From positions 3,908,001 to 3,972,000 of the forward strand of contig BLAL01000285.1 in NCBI GenBank assembly GCA_015698045.1: a stretch of DNA of 64,000 nucleotides. The letters are read 5' to 3'. Of the stretch, positions 1 to 12,064 are shown one piece after another. The notes under the pieces were generated by a model, which did no database searches, had not been told where the DNA came from, and was given only the letters and a program-made list of their open reading frames with translations. The stretch's first letter is position 1, and each line of letters begins with the position of its first letter. The position numbers were made by a program, and so were the translations under genes. Source of the stretch: Rhizophagus clarus (lineage: Eukaryota; Glomeromycota; Glomeromycetes; Glomerales; Glomeraceae).

Positions 1-652
1 TTCCAAAATTAAATGAAGTTCACCCCTGCTTCTTACTCCAAATTTTCCTTTTGTCAAGTTAAGCCATGTGTCTAAATAACCTTTAGTGAAAACTTCAGAA
101 AGTTTAACGTAATCTTCACCAATCTATTAAAATAATGAATTTTTTTTTAGTAATTTGTATTATTTTTAATCATAAAAGATATTATGAAAATATATCTTAC
201 GAAATCATCTCTAAAGATTGTATCTTTGTCCCAAACTTGAACACTGAGTTTTGTCTGTCCGTCAACATTGCTAATAATTATAAATTGATTTAGTCGATGA
301 TAATAAATGATTTTAATATCAATTAAATTCTTACAAGATATATTGTTCATTATATGTTGGATTCAAGTTGTTTTTCTTAGGTCTGGTCGTTTGTATGTTA
401 TGCTCATCGAGAATAAGTTTAACGTAAGGGTCGCCTATATTTAATACATCATTTATCAGCTAGAAATAATTAAATTTTTTAATAAGGAATTTTTACGTAC
501 TTTTACCGATAATATCCATATCTTTTAAATGTCTGGCTTCAACTAATTAATTTGAAAGAAATTATATTTCTAGTTTTTTTTTTTTTTTTTTTACGATATT
601 ACAGTAAATACCAACTCTTACCAACAGTAACTCTTAGTATTCCTCTGGTCAT
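1..652 (-). CDS. C2-domain protein, C-terminus cut by window edge
   Basis: Five exons on the minus strand: 622-652, 501-542, 335-434, 201-270 and 1-123, joined by GT-AG introns with phase kept. The product starts MTRGILRVTVG and continues through the C2 signature GKSDPYVKLIL and VQVWDKDTI, the calcium/phospholipid-binding beta-sandwich pattern. Exon sizes 31, 42, 100 and 70 are identical to those of the intact paralogue at 4150-4815, so the two arose by tandem duplication. The last exon runs off the window a few codons before the expected stop. C2 proteins of this size normally bind membranes; nothing here shows a specific partner. Confidence 0.88.
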
Positions 653-1459
653 GATGTTATAATGTAATGTTAGGAGTTCAGAATTTGCTGATGGTCATTA
701 AGGAATTAGGCGACTATTTAACTGTCTTGAATAAATAATAATTTAGATAATGGTATATATCATCATCATCATAACCTGATCAAGAATAAATGAAAGAATA
801 ATGATGTAAATACGTCAGACTATACTTGCCGCCCATTCCTCAAAAAGGAAATTTAAACAATGAGATCGACATTAAATCATTGTCTAAATTTCCTTTTTTG
901 GGGAATGGGCGGCAAGTATAGGTCAGACGCACTACTACCGTGTAATGATTTCATAATCATTGTTTTTCTTGGCATTCATCAAATCCGACTATGGTCAGTA
1001 TTACAATCATAGAATAAGTCTTAATTCTTTCGATATTCGTCAGACGTCTGTTAGTTAATCAAGCTTGCATTCTTGCATTATCAAGTAATAGAAAAATTGT
1101 ACTGTATATATCTCTTGAACGATAACTTGCTATTGCTGTTTTAAGGCAAACAAGTCATAGTTTTTCGTAAAGACTGGTATAACGAGATTCATAAATACTT
1201 AATTTATTATCCCTAAATTTAAACGAGTACAATACTAATACTAAGTTTATATGATCACAATACTAAGAAATGGTGGACGATAACGATTCGATTTATTTAT
1301 TCTATAAAAAAAATCTATTTCCCACTGTAATAACAATTCGTGTGAGACGGATTGGTGATTAGTGAAATAACGATTTTTCATGAAAAACGTGAAATAGTGA
1401 CTTTATTTTTATTCTGGTTAGTAATTGATGAAGTAAAGATTAAAACATATTTCACACAG
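653..1459. other. Intergenic stretch, no gene seen
   Basis: AT-rich spacer upstream of the first C2 gene. The only structured item is the 100-base hairpin element at 821-920. No splice-supported reading frame was found. Confidence 0.6.
821..920. mobile_element. Hairpin MITE-like element
   Basis: Two arms of about 43 bases are nearly perfect inverted copies, starting TATACTTGCCGCCCATTCC and ending with its complement, with a short loop near 864-877. The heptamer GTCAGAC lies on both sides (814-820 and 922-928), consistent with a target-site duplication. There is no coding capacity. The superfamily cannot be assigned from this copy alone. Confidence 0.75.
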
Positions 1460-1461
1460 TA

Positions 1462-1905
1462 ACGTTCTCCCTCTCCCTCTCATCCTCGTTAACATCAACA
1501 TCGCCAATCTCGTTCTCCCACTCCCTCTCATTGACATCAACATCGTCAATCACATACTCGTTCTCCCACTCGTTCTCATTCTTATCGACATCATCAATAT
1601 CATCAAACTCGTTCTCCCTCTCGTTCTCATCTTCATTGACATCATCATCATCATCAAACTCGCTCTCCCTCTCCCTCTCCCTCTCATCCTCATTGACATC
1701 AACATCGTCAATCTCGTTCTCCCACTCCCTCTCATTGCATCAATCACAAACTCGTTCTCCCTCCCGTTCTTATCCTCGTTAACATCATCAACAACGTCAG
1801 TCTCTCCTTTCTCTCGTTCTCATCGACATCAACATCGTCAATCTCATTCTCCCTCTCGTTTTTGTCCTCATCAACATTAACATCAATATTAGACTCGTTC
1901 TCCCA
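1462..1905. repeat. Minisatellite grown from an acidic C2-gene tail
   Basis: Degenerate tandem units on the plus strand combine a CTCGTTCTCCCTCTC-type block with an ATTGACATCAACATCGTCAAT-like block, with a period in the mid-50s. On the minus strand the part nearest the pseudogene reads as alternating ENERENE and DDVDVDE residues directly continuing the decayed C2 gene, then loses frame near 1800-1815. Apparent serine-rich or arginine-rich frames on either strand here are by-products of the repeat. Confidence 0.75.
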
Positions 1906-3130
1906 CTTATTCTCTTTTGAGATGAATTCTATGATCAAATGAATTTCCTTTTTGTTCTCAGGTCTGTTTTTTGTTAAATCAATCCAAGTATCTACATATT
2001 TTTTAGAGATAACTTCGGAAATAAATATAATTTTCTCCGATCTATTTAACAAGATGAAAATTTACGAATATAAAATAAATATATATATTATATCTTATTA
2101 ATCCGCTTTAATCGCATCATCAACTTGGACTTTGAGTTTTTCTTGACAATGATAATTACTACAAACAATATGATTTAATTCTCAATAGCTAAATTATATT
2201 TGGGTTCGGATCGTCATATTTGGTTCCGCTCGATTGATGTTATTTTTATCAAGAAATATTAGATATAAATGACAATGGAAATAGTACTGATGCACATACA
2301 TCCATCAAGTTTAATTTTTATTTATTGTGATATAATGGATCATCACTTATCGACTTTAATCTGAAGTCTATTCCAAACATCCTTATTAAGTTTGGAATAT
2401 TTGGAATATGAATTTATGAAAAGTGCAATCGTTTTATAGTCGTTTTGTACACCTGAATATTTCTTAATTAAGAATATGCTATGGTCTTGAGTCTTGACTA
2501 TTTATGTAATGGTACAGATCGTACAGTATATTTATTTATTTTATTCAGATTCAGATAAGAGACGTAGAACGGGTATATAAATCATGATTGTTAAAATCGC
2601 GTGATTCATTTAAAATCATTTAAATATTTTTTTTTATTCATCTAATAAATATATATCACTTAAAAATAAAGTGAACGCTAATTTCACCTATTTAAAAAAG
2701 TAAATATAAATAATAATTTTGCGTATTCTTGCTGTCTCATCTTTTCCAAGCGTATCTTGGTTTCAAACTTGCTACATATTGAGTACCTATATGACTTAGT
2801 TTTTGTCAACAAAATGCATGACTTAAAAATTTTAAAAATTCTTAGAGATTAAATTGTTCACTAAAATTTGGGGTTAAATCGTCTTTGGTTTTAGTCTATT
2901 GGAAGATATCATCATTATCAAGAATGAGTTTAATTATAGAGCGATCTAACATAATGCAGAATTTATCATTTAAATAGAACTGAATATACACAAATCTATT
3001 TACTTCATCTTCAGGCTTCAAGTTTTTGATTTCAATTAATAAATTTATTTGATATCATCGTTATTATTATCAATTACAAATCCTTTACTTTTAGTAGAAT
3101 TTGTAAAGAATTCCGCTTTCATTCATCTTT
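1744..3130 (-). pseudogene. Decayed C2-domain gene (middle copy)
   Basis: The last exon (about 2050 down to 1744) keeps SEVISKKYVDTWIDLTK, matching the intact paralogue, but is frameshifted at its start relative to it, and its C-terminus runs into the acidic repeat tail. Further upstream are an eroded exon 4 around 2105-2160 that has lost the WDKDTI segment, an exon 3 at about 2835-2960 with an in-frame stop, an exon 2 remnant near 3005-3050 and a possible exon 1 trace near 3090-3130. Exon order and strand match the flanking C2 genes. The gene was evidently broken by indels and by extra sequence between exons 3 and 4. Confidence 0.75.
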
Positions 3131-3540
3131 ATAAATTTTAAAGAAGAATTATTTGGAATATGAAAAGGTTTATGACTTTATAAGGTAGTTATTTCTTAAT
3201 TGCCAAGAAATTAAAGGTTAATACCGCTCCACCATCCAAAAATTACCGCGGATTAGGTTTCGGTTACCCTGGGTAAGTACTCCAAGAATCCTGTGATCTA
3301 GATTCTAGAATATTGAAATTTTTTTATTAAAAAAAACTAAGATGCATTAAAAATTTTATAATTAAAAGAAATGCAATTTTATTTAATTAAATGTGGTTTT
3401 GTATAAAATTATAATATACTGTATGTAAAAAGTTATTAATTATTCAATTATCCAGTTAGGTAGAGTTTCACGTGATCGTAAGGGTTTTATGGTTTAAATC
3501 TTTCCGAATGACCAAATAGTTCTTAACTGATGTTCTAATT

Positions 3541-3574
<34 letters not shown>

Positions 3575-4149
3575 TCGATGCGAAAGTAAGATAACCTATA
3601 GTATTTTTTGTTACACAAAGACGCAATAGGATTCGGGATAACTATTCTGAGATCTCATTAAAATCCACTTTGCAATGCCTGAGACTAAAATTGAAAGTAT
3701 ATACCGTATACTGTATTTATAATCAATTGAGTATAAAAATTCTTATATTGTGTACAATTAAATAGATATGAATTAATTATATATTTTGAAAAAACAGACA
3801 ATCTTATGAAAATTGGCATAAAAAATTCCTAATGAGCCGTTATATACTTTCAAATTTTTTATTATGCAACGGGAAATTATGAAAATCACAAATTTGAATA
3901 TGTCGATATGATTTGCATGATATGAACATGAATAGAATTTAAAACTGATAAAATAAAGTGAAGTCCAATAGCATTTTGAATTATCCTTTGGTAAGTGAGA
4001 CTGATTAGATTAGTGATTGGTGAAATAATTATTTTTTTTTAACAGAAAACCTTTCAATTTATGAAACACGCGAGATAACGAATATTTATTTGTTAGACAA
4101 TAAATATAAAATTCAATATGTCGGTTCAAAAAAGAATAAAATTAAAGTA
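3131..4149. other. Intergenic stretch between C2 copies
   Basis: AT-rich spacer with a T-run/A-run hairpin at about 3540-3575 and no supported gene. A G+C-richer patch at 3225-3270 is unexplained. Confidence 0.5.
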
Positions 4150-4815
4150 TCATTTTGGAATGAATTCCATGATCAAATGAACTTCCCCTCTGCTTCTGAA
4201 CCCAAATATGCCTTTTGTCAAATCAAACCAAGCATCTACATAATTTTTAGAGATAACTTCGGAGAGATCAATATCATCTTCGCCAATCTATTTAAAAAAA
4301 AATATAAATATTTGTGTAAAAATAAAATAAAATTAATTTATAATTGTATAAACATTTATAAATTGTCTTACTAAATCATCACTCCCAATCGTGTCCTTGT
4401 CCCAAATTTGGACTTTGAGCTTTTTCTGATCGTTAACATTGCTACAAACAATAGGATTTAGTTTTGTCAACAAAATGTATGACTTAAAAAAATTTAAAAT
4501 TCTTACAAAGTAAATTTTTCATTAAATTTTGGGTTTAAATCGTTATCTTTGATTTTAGTCACTTGAATGTTACCTTTATCAAGAATAAGTTTAACGTAGG
4601 GGTCACCTACATTTGAGTAACATGTCAGATACTATCATTTAAAGGTCAAAATAGAACTGAATATACATACTTTTACCAATAAAATCTTCATTCTTCAACT
4701 TTTTTGCTTCAACTAAATATCTGAGTTATTATTATTGTTTTTTTTTTATATTTTTTACGTATGATGCCATAAATCAACTCTTACCGACATTAATTTTAAG
4801 AACTCCTTTGGCCAT
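4150..4815 (-). CDS. Small C2-domain protein, complete
   Basis: Five exons on the minus strand: 4785-4815, 4671-4712, 4507-4606, 4372-4441 and 4150-4287, total 381 bases, giving 126 residues. The product is a single C2 domain: start MAKGVLKINVG, then VEAKKLKNEDFIGKSDPYVKL, VQIWDKDTIGSDDL and DIDLSEVISKNYVDAWFDLTKG, ending EFIPK. The aspartates of the SDPY loop and of the WDKD loop are the usual calcium ligands, so calcium-dependent membrane binding is plausible. All introns are 60-85 bases with GTAAG or GTATG donors. It is the only intact member of the three-copy tandem cluster. No other domain or membrane segment is present. Confidence 0.9.
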
Positions 4816-5280
4816 TTTATCAAAATTTTCAAAATTACTAAATTAATATCAGTATTATAAACAAAGGACTAACTACTCAAAATACAGCACGACTTGATTA
4901 TTTTACATAAATTTAATGATATGTATAGATAAATCGCACTTATTCAAATAATTTTTAAATTCTCTTTATTAACTTTGAATGGTTGTATAGCGGTATAACA
5001 ATTGGGCCGTCAAAGATAAACGATTTCTGAGCATAGTTATTGATCATAATCTAAACTATTTATATCTCATAAAAGATTTCGATGATCAACACGGTTTATT
5101 ATCCGGATTTGCGTTTAAATCAGTATTACTTTATTAAAGTATTCATATATTAATTACTATAATTAGAATACCGTTACACAAATAGATGATACTAAGTACC
5201 CTTTTTAGTCATACAATTCCGAGAAATCATAATAATGCAGATAACATACATTATACTGTATATCATTAATTTATATAATG
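4816..5280. other. Intergenic stretch
   Basis: Spacer between the C2 gene start and the flotillin stop codon. It should include the C2 promoter and the flotillin 3' end. No motif stands out. Confidence 0.5.
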
Positions 5281-6888
5281 TCAATCTTCTTTCTTCGAGT
5301 AAGATGAACTGGATGCATTTGCCAACCAATTTGGAGGTTCAATACCAGTTTGTTCTTGGATAGTAGACAAGAGAGGAGGTAAAGATTGAAAGATATTTGA
5401 TATAGGATTCATATTAGGTTGATTACTTTGTTCTCCAGTATTCCAAATAGTAATGTTAGGATTTAATCCTTTAATGCCATTAGCGTTTTCTTTAGCCAAT
5501 TCTTTATATACATTACGTTCGATCATAATATATTGGAGAGCTGCATATTTATCACCACCGAATGCTTGCATCAAATTTTTAATCCCTTCTGCTTGAGCAT
5601 TATAAACGGTCAATAATCCTTCTGCTTCTTTTTGTTGCTTATAAAGTTGAGCTTCAGCTTCCTTTTGTTTTGCATAAAGTTTGGCGTTTGCGTTCGCCTT
5701 AGCTGCTTCAAATTCTGCAGTAGCCTTAGCAACGTGTTCTACACGCAAACGTTCTGTCTCAGACAATAATCTACGTTCTTCTACTTGTTTTTGTAATTCT
5801 GATTCTCGTATTTTTGCTGCTTGTGATGCTTCAATTTCTGCTATTTTTTTTGATTTATCAAATTCCGATTCTTTAGTAGATAAATTCATTTCCGCTTCTG
5901 CAATTGATGCTTTGCGTTCGTTCTCAACTAGAATTGTTTCTGCTTCAATTTTTGCAGTTTCTCTTCTCTATATCAGATATAAAATAACAAAGTCTTAAGT
6001 AATATAACAAATTAATTAATAAAAAAAATTTCTAACTTACAGTTAATCCTTCTCGTTTCTTTGCACCAACATCACCCTTATATTTAGCTTCAGCCACATC
6101 AACCTTAGCTTGATTTACTGCACCTTCATGAGTTTTCATCCGCTAAATTAAATTAAATTTTTAATTCATTGCAAAGTTAAAAATAATAATAAATATTTCT
6201 TCATTATAAATATTTTCTAACTTACCATATAAGCAAAATATTCAGAACCTTGAGTATCTTGTAATTGTTTAACATTAGCATTATAAATGAACAAACCAAA
6301 TTGATCCAATTCGGCTTGAACATTTTTAATCACTTTTTCCTTAAAACTTCTTCTTTCTTGAAATATTTCTTCCATAGTCATAGCAGCAGCTATAACTCTA
6401 GTTTCACCTTCGATAATACCCCTAACTATATCTTCGACGTGATCATCATTCTTTTTAGTAGTAGCTAACGATTTTGCAAATTTTTCTAATGCTTTTGGTT
6501 CATCTTTTGGACCAATTGTGAATACAGCTGGTAAACTGAATTCTAATTTTTCTGCACTCATTGCGTGTAATTGTAATGAATAATTTGCTGGAGTGAGGTC
6601 TAAAAAAATTGAACGTTGACTAATAAACAAAAATTCATTCTTTTATAAATATAGTTGAATTTTTTGAAGTAGTTACGTAGAAGAATATGAAGATACTAAC
6701 CCTGGCCAAACAAAGCCTTTCTTGGATAGTTTAATATCATCGATGAAAGCCCCGGTTCTTACCAGGTATTCATTTGCATCACTAAAAAATTGATTTTTTT
6801 TTTTTAAAAAAAAAAACAAAAAAACAAAAAAAACCAAGAAACTTATTTTGTAATAAATTATATGAAAAAATTACCTAATTCGATACAT
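5281..6888 (-). CDS. Flotillin-like SPFH/band 7 protein
   Basis: Five exons on the minus strand: 6875-6888, 6701-6781, 6226-6619, 6041-6142 and 5281-5967, 1278 bases, 425 residues. This is the usual length of flotillins, which scaffold cholesterol-rich membrane microdomains on the cytoplasmic face. The N-terminus [15 protein letters not shown] is typical of the family. The SPFH domain covers roughly residues 1-190, followed by a long Glu/Ala-rich coiled coil (repeats such as [15 protein letters not shown]) and a short polar C-terminus ending in KKED. The start lies in a 14-base first exon and is chosen because only it joins in phase to the conserved second exon. The gene is intact. Confidence 0.93.
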
Positions 6889-7357
6889 ATTTATTCATTT
6901 AGCGTGAGATATTAAGAAATATAATAGTATTCTTGACTTTTCAAAAACCAAATCGAAAGGTTTAAACCCAGATAACATTTATGGATAGTCATAAACGGAA
7001 TTTCCGGTGAGAAATTTTTATATAAATAGTATGAGTAAAATCTTATCTGTCACGTTTATGGTGCATAATATAAATAATTATTCTATTATTTATTGTCTAG
7101 TGCGTGAAATTCGCATGATATCGCAAGTCGCAACATTTTCTCGTTGACCTATTAATCTGTTATCGTTAATTTATAATCGCAGATCGGTATGAGGCTTTAA
7201 ACATCGCATCTTAGATCAGTAATTTTAATCATCTACAAATAGTATCAGTATGTATGCTACAGTAAGGGAAAATCGTTGATTTATCATGTGATCTGCGTTA
7301 TTATTATTTAAATACCAATTTTCGCGTTTTTTTCTATTGTTGAATCAATATCGAATC
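6889..7357. promoter_or_regulatory. Shared upstream region of flotillin and Psf3 genes
   Basis: The flotillin (minus) and Psf3 (plus) start codons face away from each other across 469 bases, so this interval must hold both promoters. No specific factor site is claimed. Confidence 0.5.
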
Positions 7358-8360
7358 ATGTATCCGTCGCAAACCGTCGAAGAGTTCTTTGCCGGGGAAA
7401 CAGTTAAAACTATTTAATATCATGCCACGTATTTCTTAGTCTATTTTACCGGATTTTTTATGAATAAATCATTTTTGATATATAGAAAGTTCCGATAAAA
7501 TTCGACCGAAATGTTCTTGGTCTTGGAAATTTGATTGGAAAGGATAAAACAAAAGTATGATCTATCACTTTTTTTTTAAAAAAAATAAAACAAAGATCAT
7601 CTCAAAATTTTCAATTTTAAGGAGATATTGAAAGATCAAATTTATGAAATTCCATTCTATATCGCGGAAGAACTTGTCTCAAAGTAAACAAAAGATTTTG
7701 TTTAATACAAAATACGTAAAATGTAATTCTGATTTTTAACTTATATTATTGTTATTATAGAGAAATTGCAACGTTGCAACTACCAAAAATATTTGGAAAT
7801 GATGTTATGAATGCATTAAAAGTTACTCCTATTGATATGAATTTGAGAAACTATTGCCCGCAATTTTATACATTCGCATCTGATTACGCTATATTGTATC
7901 CTTTCTTTAACTTAAACCGAAATCATTTTAAAATTAATCTTTGATCTAAAAAGATGGCAGGATATTATAAATCGAGAATATCAACGCTATGGCGATGAGA
8001 GACAGCATCAGTTAGATTTAACTAAAATACAAGAATTCTTGGAAATTCTTAAAAGGGTACGTGTTATTGGTTATTTATTAATTGTTCATTAATAGGGCTA
8101 TTTAGAACTAATGTTTACACTTAATTTTTAAGAGTAAAATCGATCGAGCTGTGGAGATATTGAATAGAGCGAAACGTTTTTTTGAGGATCACAATGATTT
8201 TTTAGAGAGATTAGATGATGATGAAAGAAAAAGTAAGTAATTAAAAAAAATTAATGTTGTAAGAATGAAAAAGGTTTAATTTGAATTTTTTTTTATGGAA
8301 GTGTTTGAGGAGCAGAGGCAAGTGTGCGAAGAAACCTATGTGGATTATACAAAACTTTGA
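7358..8360 (+). CDS. PSF3: GINS complex subunit Psf3
   Basis: Six exons: 7358-7402, 7486-7554, 7622-7683, 7761-7895, 7954-8056, 8133-8232, plus a last one at 8302-8360 (seven in all), 573 bases, 190 residues. The family pattern is visible: a short N-terminal segment TVEEFFAGET leading into KVPIKF, an EIPFYIAEELV motif, the segment LQLPKIFGNDVMNALKVTP followed by DMNLRNYCPQFYTF, and a helical C-terminus. Psf3 with Sld5, Psf1 and Psf2 forms GINS, which joins Cdc45 and MCM2-7 as the replicative helicase in the nucleus. Length fits fungal Psf3. The first exon uses a GTTAAA donor and is the least certain part; the rest joins in phase with standard sites apart from a GTATCC donor. Confidence 0.85.
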
Positions 8361-8826
8361 ATGTTATAAAAATTCAGAATATATAATTGAATAATTATTC
8401 CTCGCGAGTATTTCTATCTTATGTATCGAGAAAATTTTAAAATATTATAGTAGAGAAATTGTGTAGTAGATAAATATTGTTATTATGTATAGATAGATAT
8501 TGTAGTAGATAAACGGAATAACATAACATATAAAACAATTAATTCGCCAACACAATTTCCCCTAAATTAAAATTCGATTTTATTAGAACTTATTATAAAT
8601 TTTTTCATCATATCTTTCGTTGTTACCTACCTTCAAACGAAAATTTCTATAATAATTTTCAATCAAGTTATCGTTAAATAAGATCGAATCAATCAATGAA
8701 AAATATATTATGGCTTATATTGTATCTAATATGTTAAATATATTAGGTTCTTTGATTTTGTGAAAATACGAGTGTTTGTCTTAATAATTCATTCCTAAAG
8801 CAAAATAAATTAGGGAAATTCCACAC
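8361..8826. other. Convergent 3' region
   Basis: Spacer between the Psf3 stop and the stop of the minus-strand gene. It is AT-rich, presumably 3' untranslated sequence of both, with no gene seen. Confidence 0.5.
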
Positions 8827-9369
8827 CTAAAATGAAACGTTACTATTACTAAATGAAATATACCTTTTTCTGAAATCATATAACAAATCATCTAATCCAA
8901 ACATGCTAGATGACTGCTCAAATTCTTCTCTATATTGCTTATTTCGACTTTTTGCTGGTTGACTATATACGTAAAATAAAATTTAGTGATTTATGTTTAA
9001 TCAATTAACGTAAAGTTTCTATTATTCTTACTTGGCTGACATTCCTTCGATAGTTAACATCAAACTTGTGTTAGATTCTTTACCGCCTGGCCCCGCAGTG
9101 GCATTCATTTGCGGAGTAGAGCTAACTTTGCAGTTTGTTACTTGAAATTTATGACTTAGTGAATTAACATCAACAATACTTTCGCCATCTTCACCGAGAT
9201 TTACCAAAACATAGGAGTCTTTTGGTACGTCCGAGGGAAAAGGTTCATCCTCAAATACATAATGGACCACGGGGTGTTTCCAGCACTGTTGTAACTGATC
9301 ATGAATTACAACAAATTGAGGGACAGTCAAAGGTCCCGATGGTGTTGTAGTAGCTGGAGATTGTTGCAT
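8827..9369 (-). CDS. Uncharacterised 157-residue protein
   Basis: Two exons on the minus strand, 9032-9369 and 8827-8962, with an intron of 69 bases, 157 residues. I do not recognise the family with confidence. A Thr/Pro-rich start (MQQSPATTTPSGP) is followed by a conserved-looking core KHPVVHYVFEDEPFPSD, an acidic stretch LGEDGESIVDV, and a basic linker PAKSRNKQYREEFEQSS leading to a C-terminal helix FGLDDLLYDFRKRY. No signal peptide, membrane segment or metal-binding motif is seen, so a soluble protein is likely. The clean splice join and the composed core argue that it is real. Confidence 0.7.
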
Positions 9370-9854
9370 GTGTAATAATACGAGGAAAAATATACTCCAA
9401 GAACCGGGAAATCGTTATTCCCGCATGTTGAATCAGTGAATGGATCCCTTAAAAGACGTAAGTGCAGGAGTGTTGGGGGATTTCCTGTTCCCGTTTCACA
9501 TGCTATAAGTTTCCATATCAAGACATAGTTTTTTTTTTTAAGACCTAAATCCTAATAGAATATAAAAATTTTCATACAAATTTTATCCTCGTTTTTTTTT
9601 TTTTTTGATTCGTATTACTAATAGAAAATCGAGTTCGATTTAAAGTTGAAGCAAAGAAGGCTTCAGTTTGAATAATCGTTCTCAACTCTCTTATTTTAAT
9701 TTAAGAACCTTCTTTAGAAATGTCAACAGGATAAATATAGGTTTATATTTTCTAAAACAATTATTAAAACAGAACGCCTAAAAGGCTTTTGATATTTACA
9801 AGAGGAATTGAGAAATTCTACCTAAATTTTTTTTAAAAAAGTAAACAGACAAAA
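9370..9854. promoter_or_regulatory. Upstream region between divergent genes
   Basis: Lies between the start of the 157-residue gene (minus) and the transporter start (plus), so it holds both promoters. It contains T and A runs and a GC-richer block at 9390-9500 next to the minus-strand gene. No specific site is assigned. Confidence 0.45.
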
Positions 9855-12064
9855 ATGTCGTTAAAGAATTCGAATGATATTGATGAAGAAAGAGCAATGT
9901 TTATAAAATTGCCTTCGTCAGGTAACGATGCAGCAGAAATTGTAGTAGCAGATGATAACTCATCCGATGATTCAGTTTTACTACCTGATGACATTGCAAA
10001 GAAACATTCAGCGCTTGATGCCGTTATAACAAGAATTGGGATGGGAAAATTTCAAAAACAATTGTTGGTTCGTTGATTTCTTAAGCTTTTTAGAAGACGG
10101 TTACGTTCTTATTAACATTATAGATAACTAAATACAATACACATGTTTTCATTTTATTCAGGTACTCTGTGGACTAGGGTGGCTAGCCGACAACGTAAAT
10201 ATTCTCAATTTTTTTTTATCAAATTCAACTTTTAACTTTCTCTAATTATCTGAAATAATTTAAATTATCCGATATAATTTATAATTTATAGATGTGGCTA
10301 CAAGTACAGTATTTTTCAACTATGTGTTTATCGTATATTTTGTTGCAATTAATTAAATTAAAATGTATAATTGATTAAAGTGTGTAGCTGTCATATTGCC
10401 GAGAGTTCAAAGTGTGTAATATACCGTGTCAATTTATAACTCCAACATGAGATTTGATTGCTAATATACTTGTCTATCATAGGACATTTTGACTTGCCTA
10501 ATTCACTTATTGGTGCATTGTCAAGTTCTTTGTTCACGGGCATGATGTTTGGTGCCTTATTTTGGGGAGTTCTTTCGGATACTCATGGCCGTAAACAAGC
10601 GTTTAACTGGACTTTGGCTGTTACTACTTTTTTTGGAATAATCGCAAGTTTTGCGCAAAGTTTTTTCCAATTATGTTTTATGCTTTTCCTGTTAGGATTT
10701 GGAGTGGGTGGAAATATGCCGGTTGATGGTAATAAAGTGGTTCATTTAGGATTTATTTTTCGACATTATTTTTGTTAATCTTTTCATAAATTTTAAATTA
10801 GGTGCACTTTTCCTTGAATTTATACCTAAAGAACATCAATATCTTCTCACTTTTATGTCAGTATTCTTTTCATTTGGTGCTGTGCTCAGTTCAGTTTTAG
10901 CATATTTTATTTTACCGCCTAACAGTTGTCCTGAAGATGTAACATGTGATGTTTTCGAAGAAAACAACGGTTGGAGATATATGTTGGCAATTTTAGGGTC
11001 TTTGGTGAGTTTGATACTTTTTTTATTTATGTAATTACGTATTATGAATATTAAAAAAAAAAAAAGATATATAATCGATTTTTCTTCTTCAATCTTAGAC
11101 ATTTTTAATGCTTATATGCCGTATTTTATTTTTTCAACTACAAGAATCGCCTAAATATTTAATTTCTCGCAATCGCAAACATGATGCTGTGCTCGTGCTG
11201 CGCAAGATTGCGAAGATTAATGGTAACAATATGCAAATTCAAGCTAGTGACTTTCCAACTCCCGCAAATACTACAAATCCTCGTAATTCTTCTTTCCCAT
11301 TTCCAAATGAAACTCAACATACCAAAATTGAGTTCATCTCGGATCCAATATCATATATTAAATATAAGATATCATTAAATTCAGAGGAAGTCATGTCTTT
11401 ATTCACAAGGAAATGGTTCATGACAACAATTCTTGTTTGGTGCATATGGACATTGGTATCTTTTGCTTACACAATGTTTAACGTATTCCTACCGAAATAT
11501 CTTGAGAGCTTGGGCTTAAATAATGGCAAAAGTGATTCATTGATGCAGGATGTTTTACAAGATTACGTCGTATATTCACTATGTGGTGTTCCAGGATCTT
11601 TAGCTGGAGCATGGTTAATTGAAACCTTTCTTGGTCGTATTGGCACTATGTCAACCGCAACATTTGGTACTGCATTTTCTGTGTTCCTTTTCTCGGCTGT
11701 TAAATCTCATTCTAGCGAAATCATCTCTTCAGCTATGGTTAGTTTTTTGGCCACATTGAATTACGCAGTTATATATGGATATACCCCGGAAGTTTTTGAG
11801 TCAAAAGTAAGGGGTACAGCTTGTGGTATAGCTTCTGCTTTTGGAAGAGTGTAAGTTTTTATTCTCATATTTTTCTCATATTTCTCTCTACAAGTTATCT
11901 TATCTACTTTTATTTTTAGTGCGGGTATAATCGCTCCAATTGTAACAGGTGTACTCCTTTCAATTAGCGTGTCTGTGCCATTATATGTTTCAGCGTTATT
12001 ATTTGCGGCAGCTGGTGTTTGTATAGTTTTATTACCTATCGAGACTAAAGGAAGGCAAGCTTGA
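9855..12064 (+). CDS. Major facilitator superfamily transporter (SV2-like group)
   Basis: Eight exons: 9855-10067, 10162-10194, 10292-10303, 10381-10411, 10483-10728, 10802-11004, 11099-11850 and 11920-12064, 1635 bases, 544 residues. After an acidic cytoplasmic N-terminus comes LCGLGWLADN, the loop WGVLSDTHGRKQ (the D-x-x-G-R-K signature between helices 2 and 3) and LGFGVGGNMPVDG, all typical of MFS proteins related to SV2 and organic ion transporters. The C-terminal half includes YTPEVFESKVRGTACG and ends PIETKGRQA. Twelve membrane helices are expected; the substrate cannot be told. Exon 3 is only 12 bases (MWLQ), a true micro-exon required to keep phase. Confidence 0.9.

Noticed and set aside
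1531..1782. Serine-rich and arginine/methionine-rich open frames on both strands
   Set aside because: They are translations of the minisatellite in alternative frames; composition and period follow the repeat.
4090..4374. 94-residue plus-strand frame
   Set aside because: Antisense to the last exon of the intact C2 gene, with no independent support.
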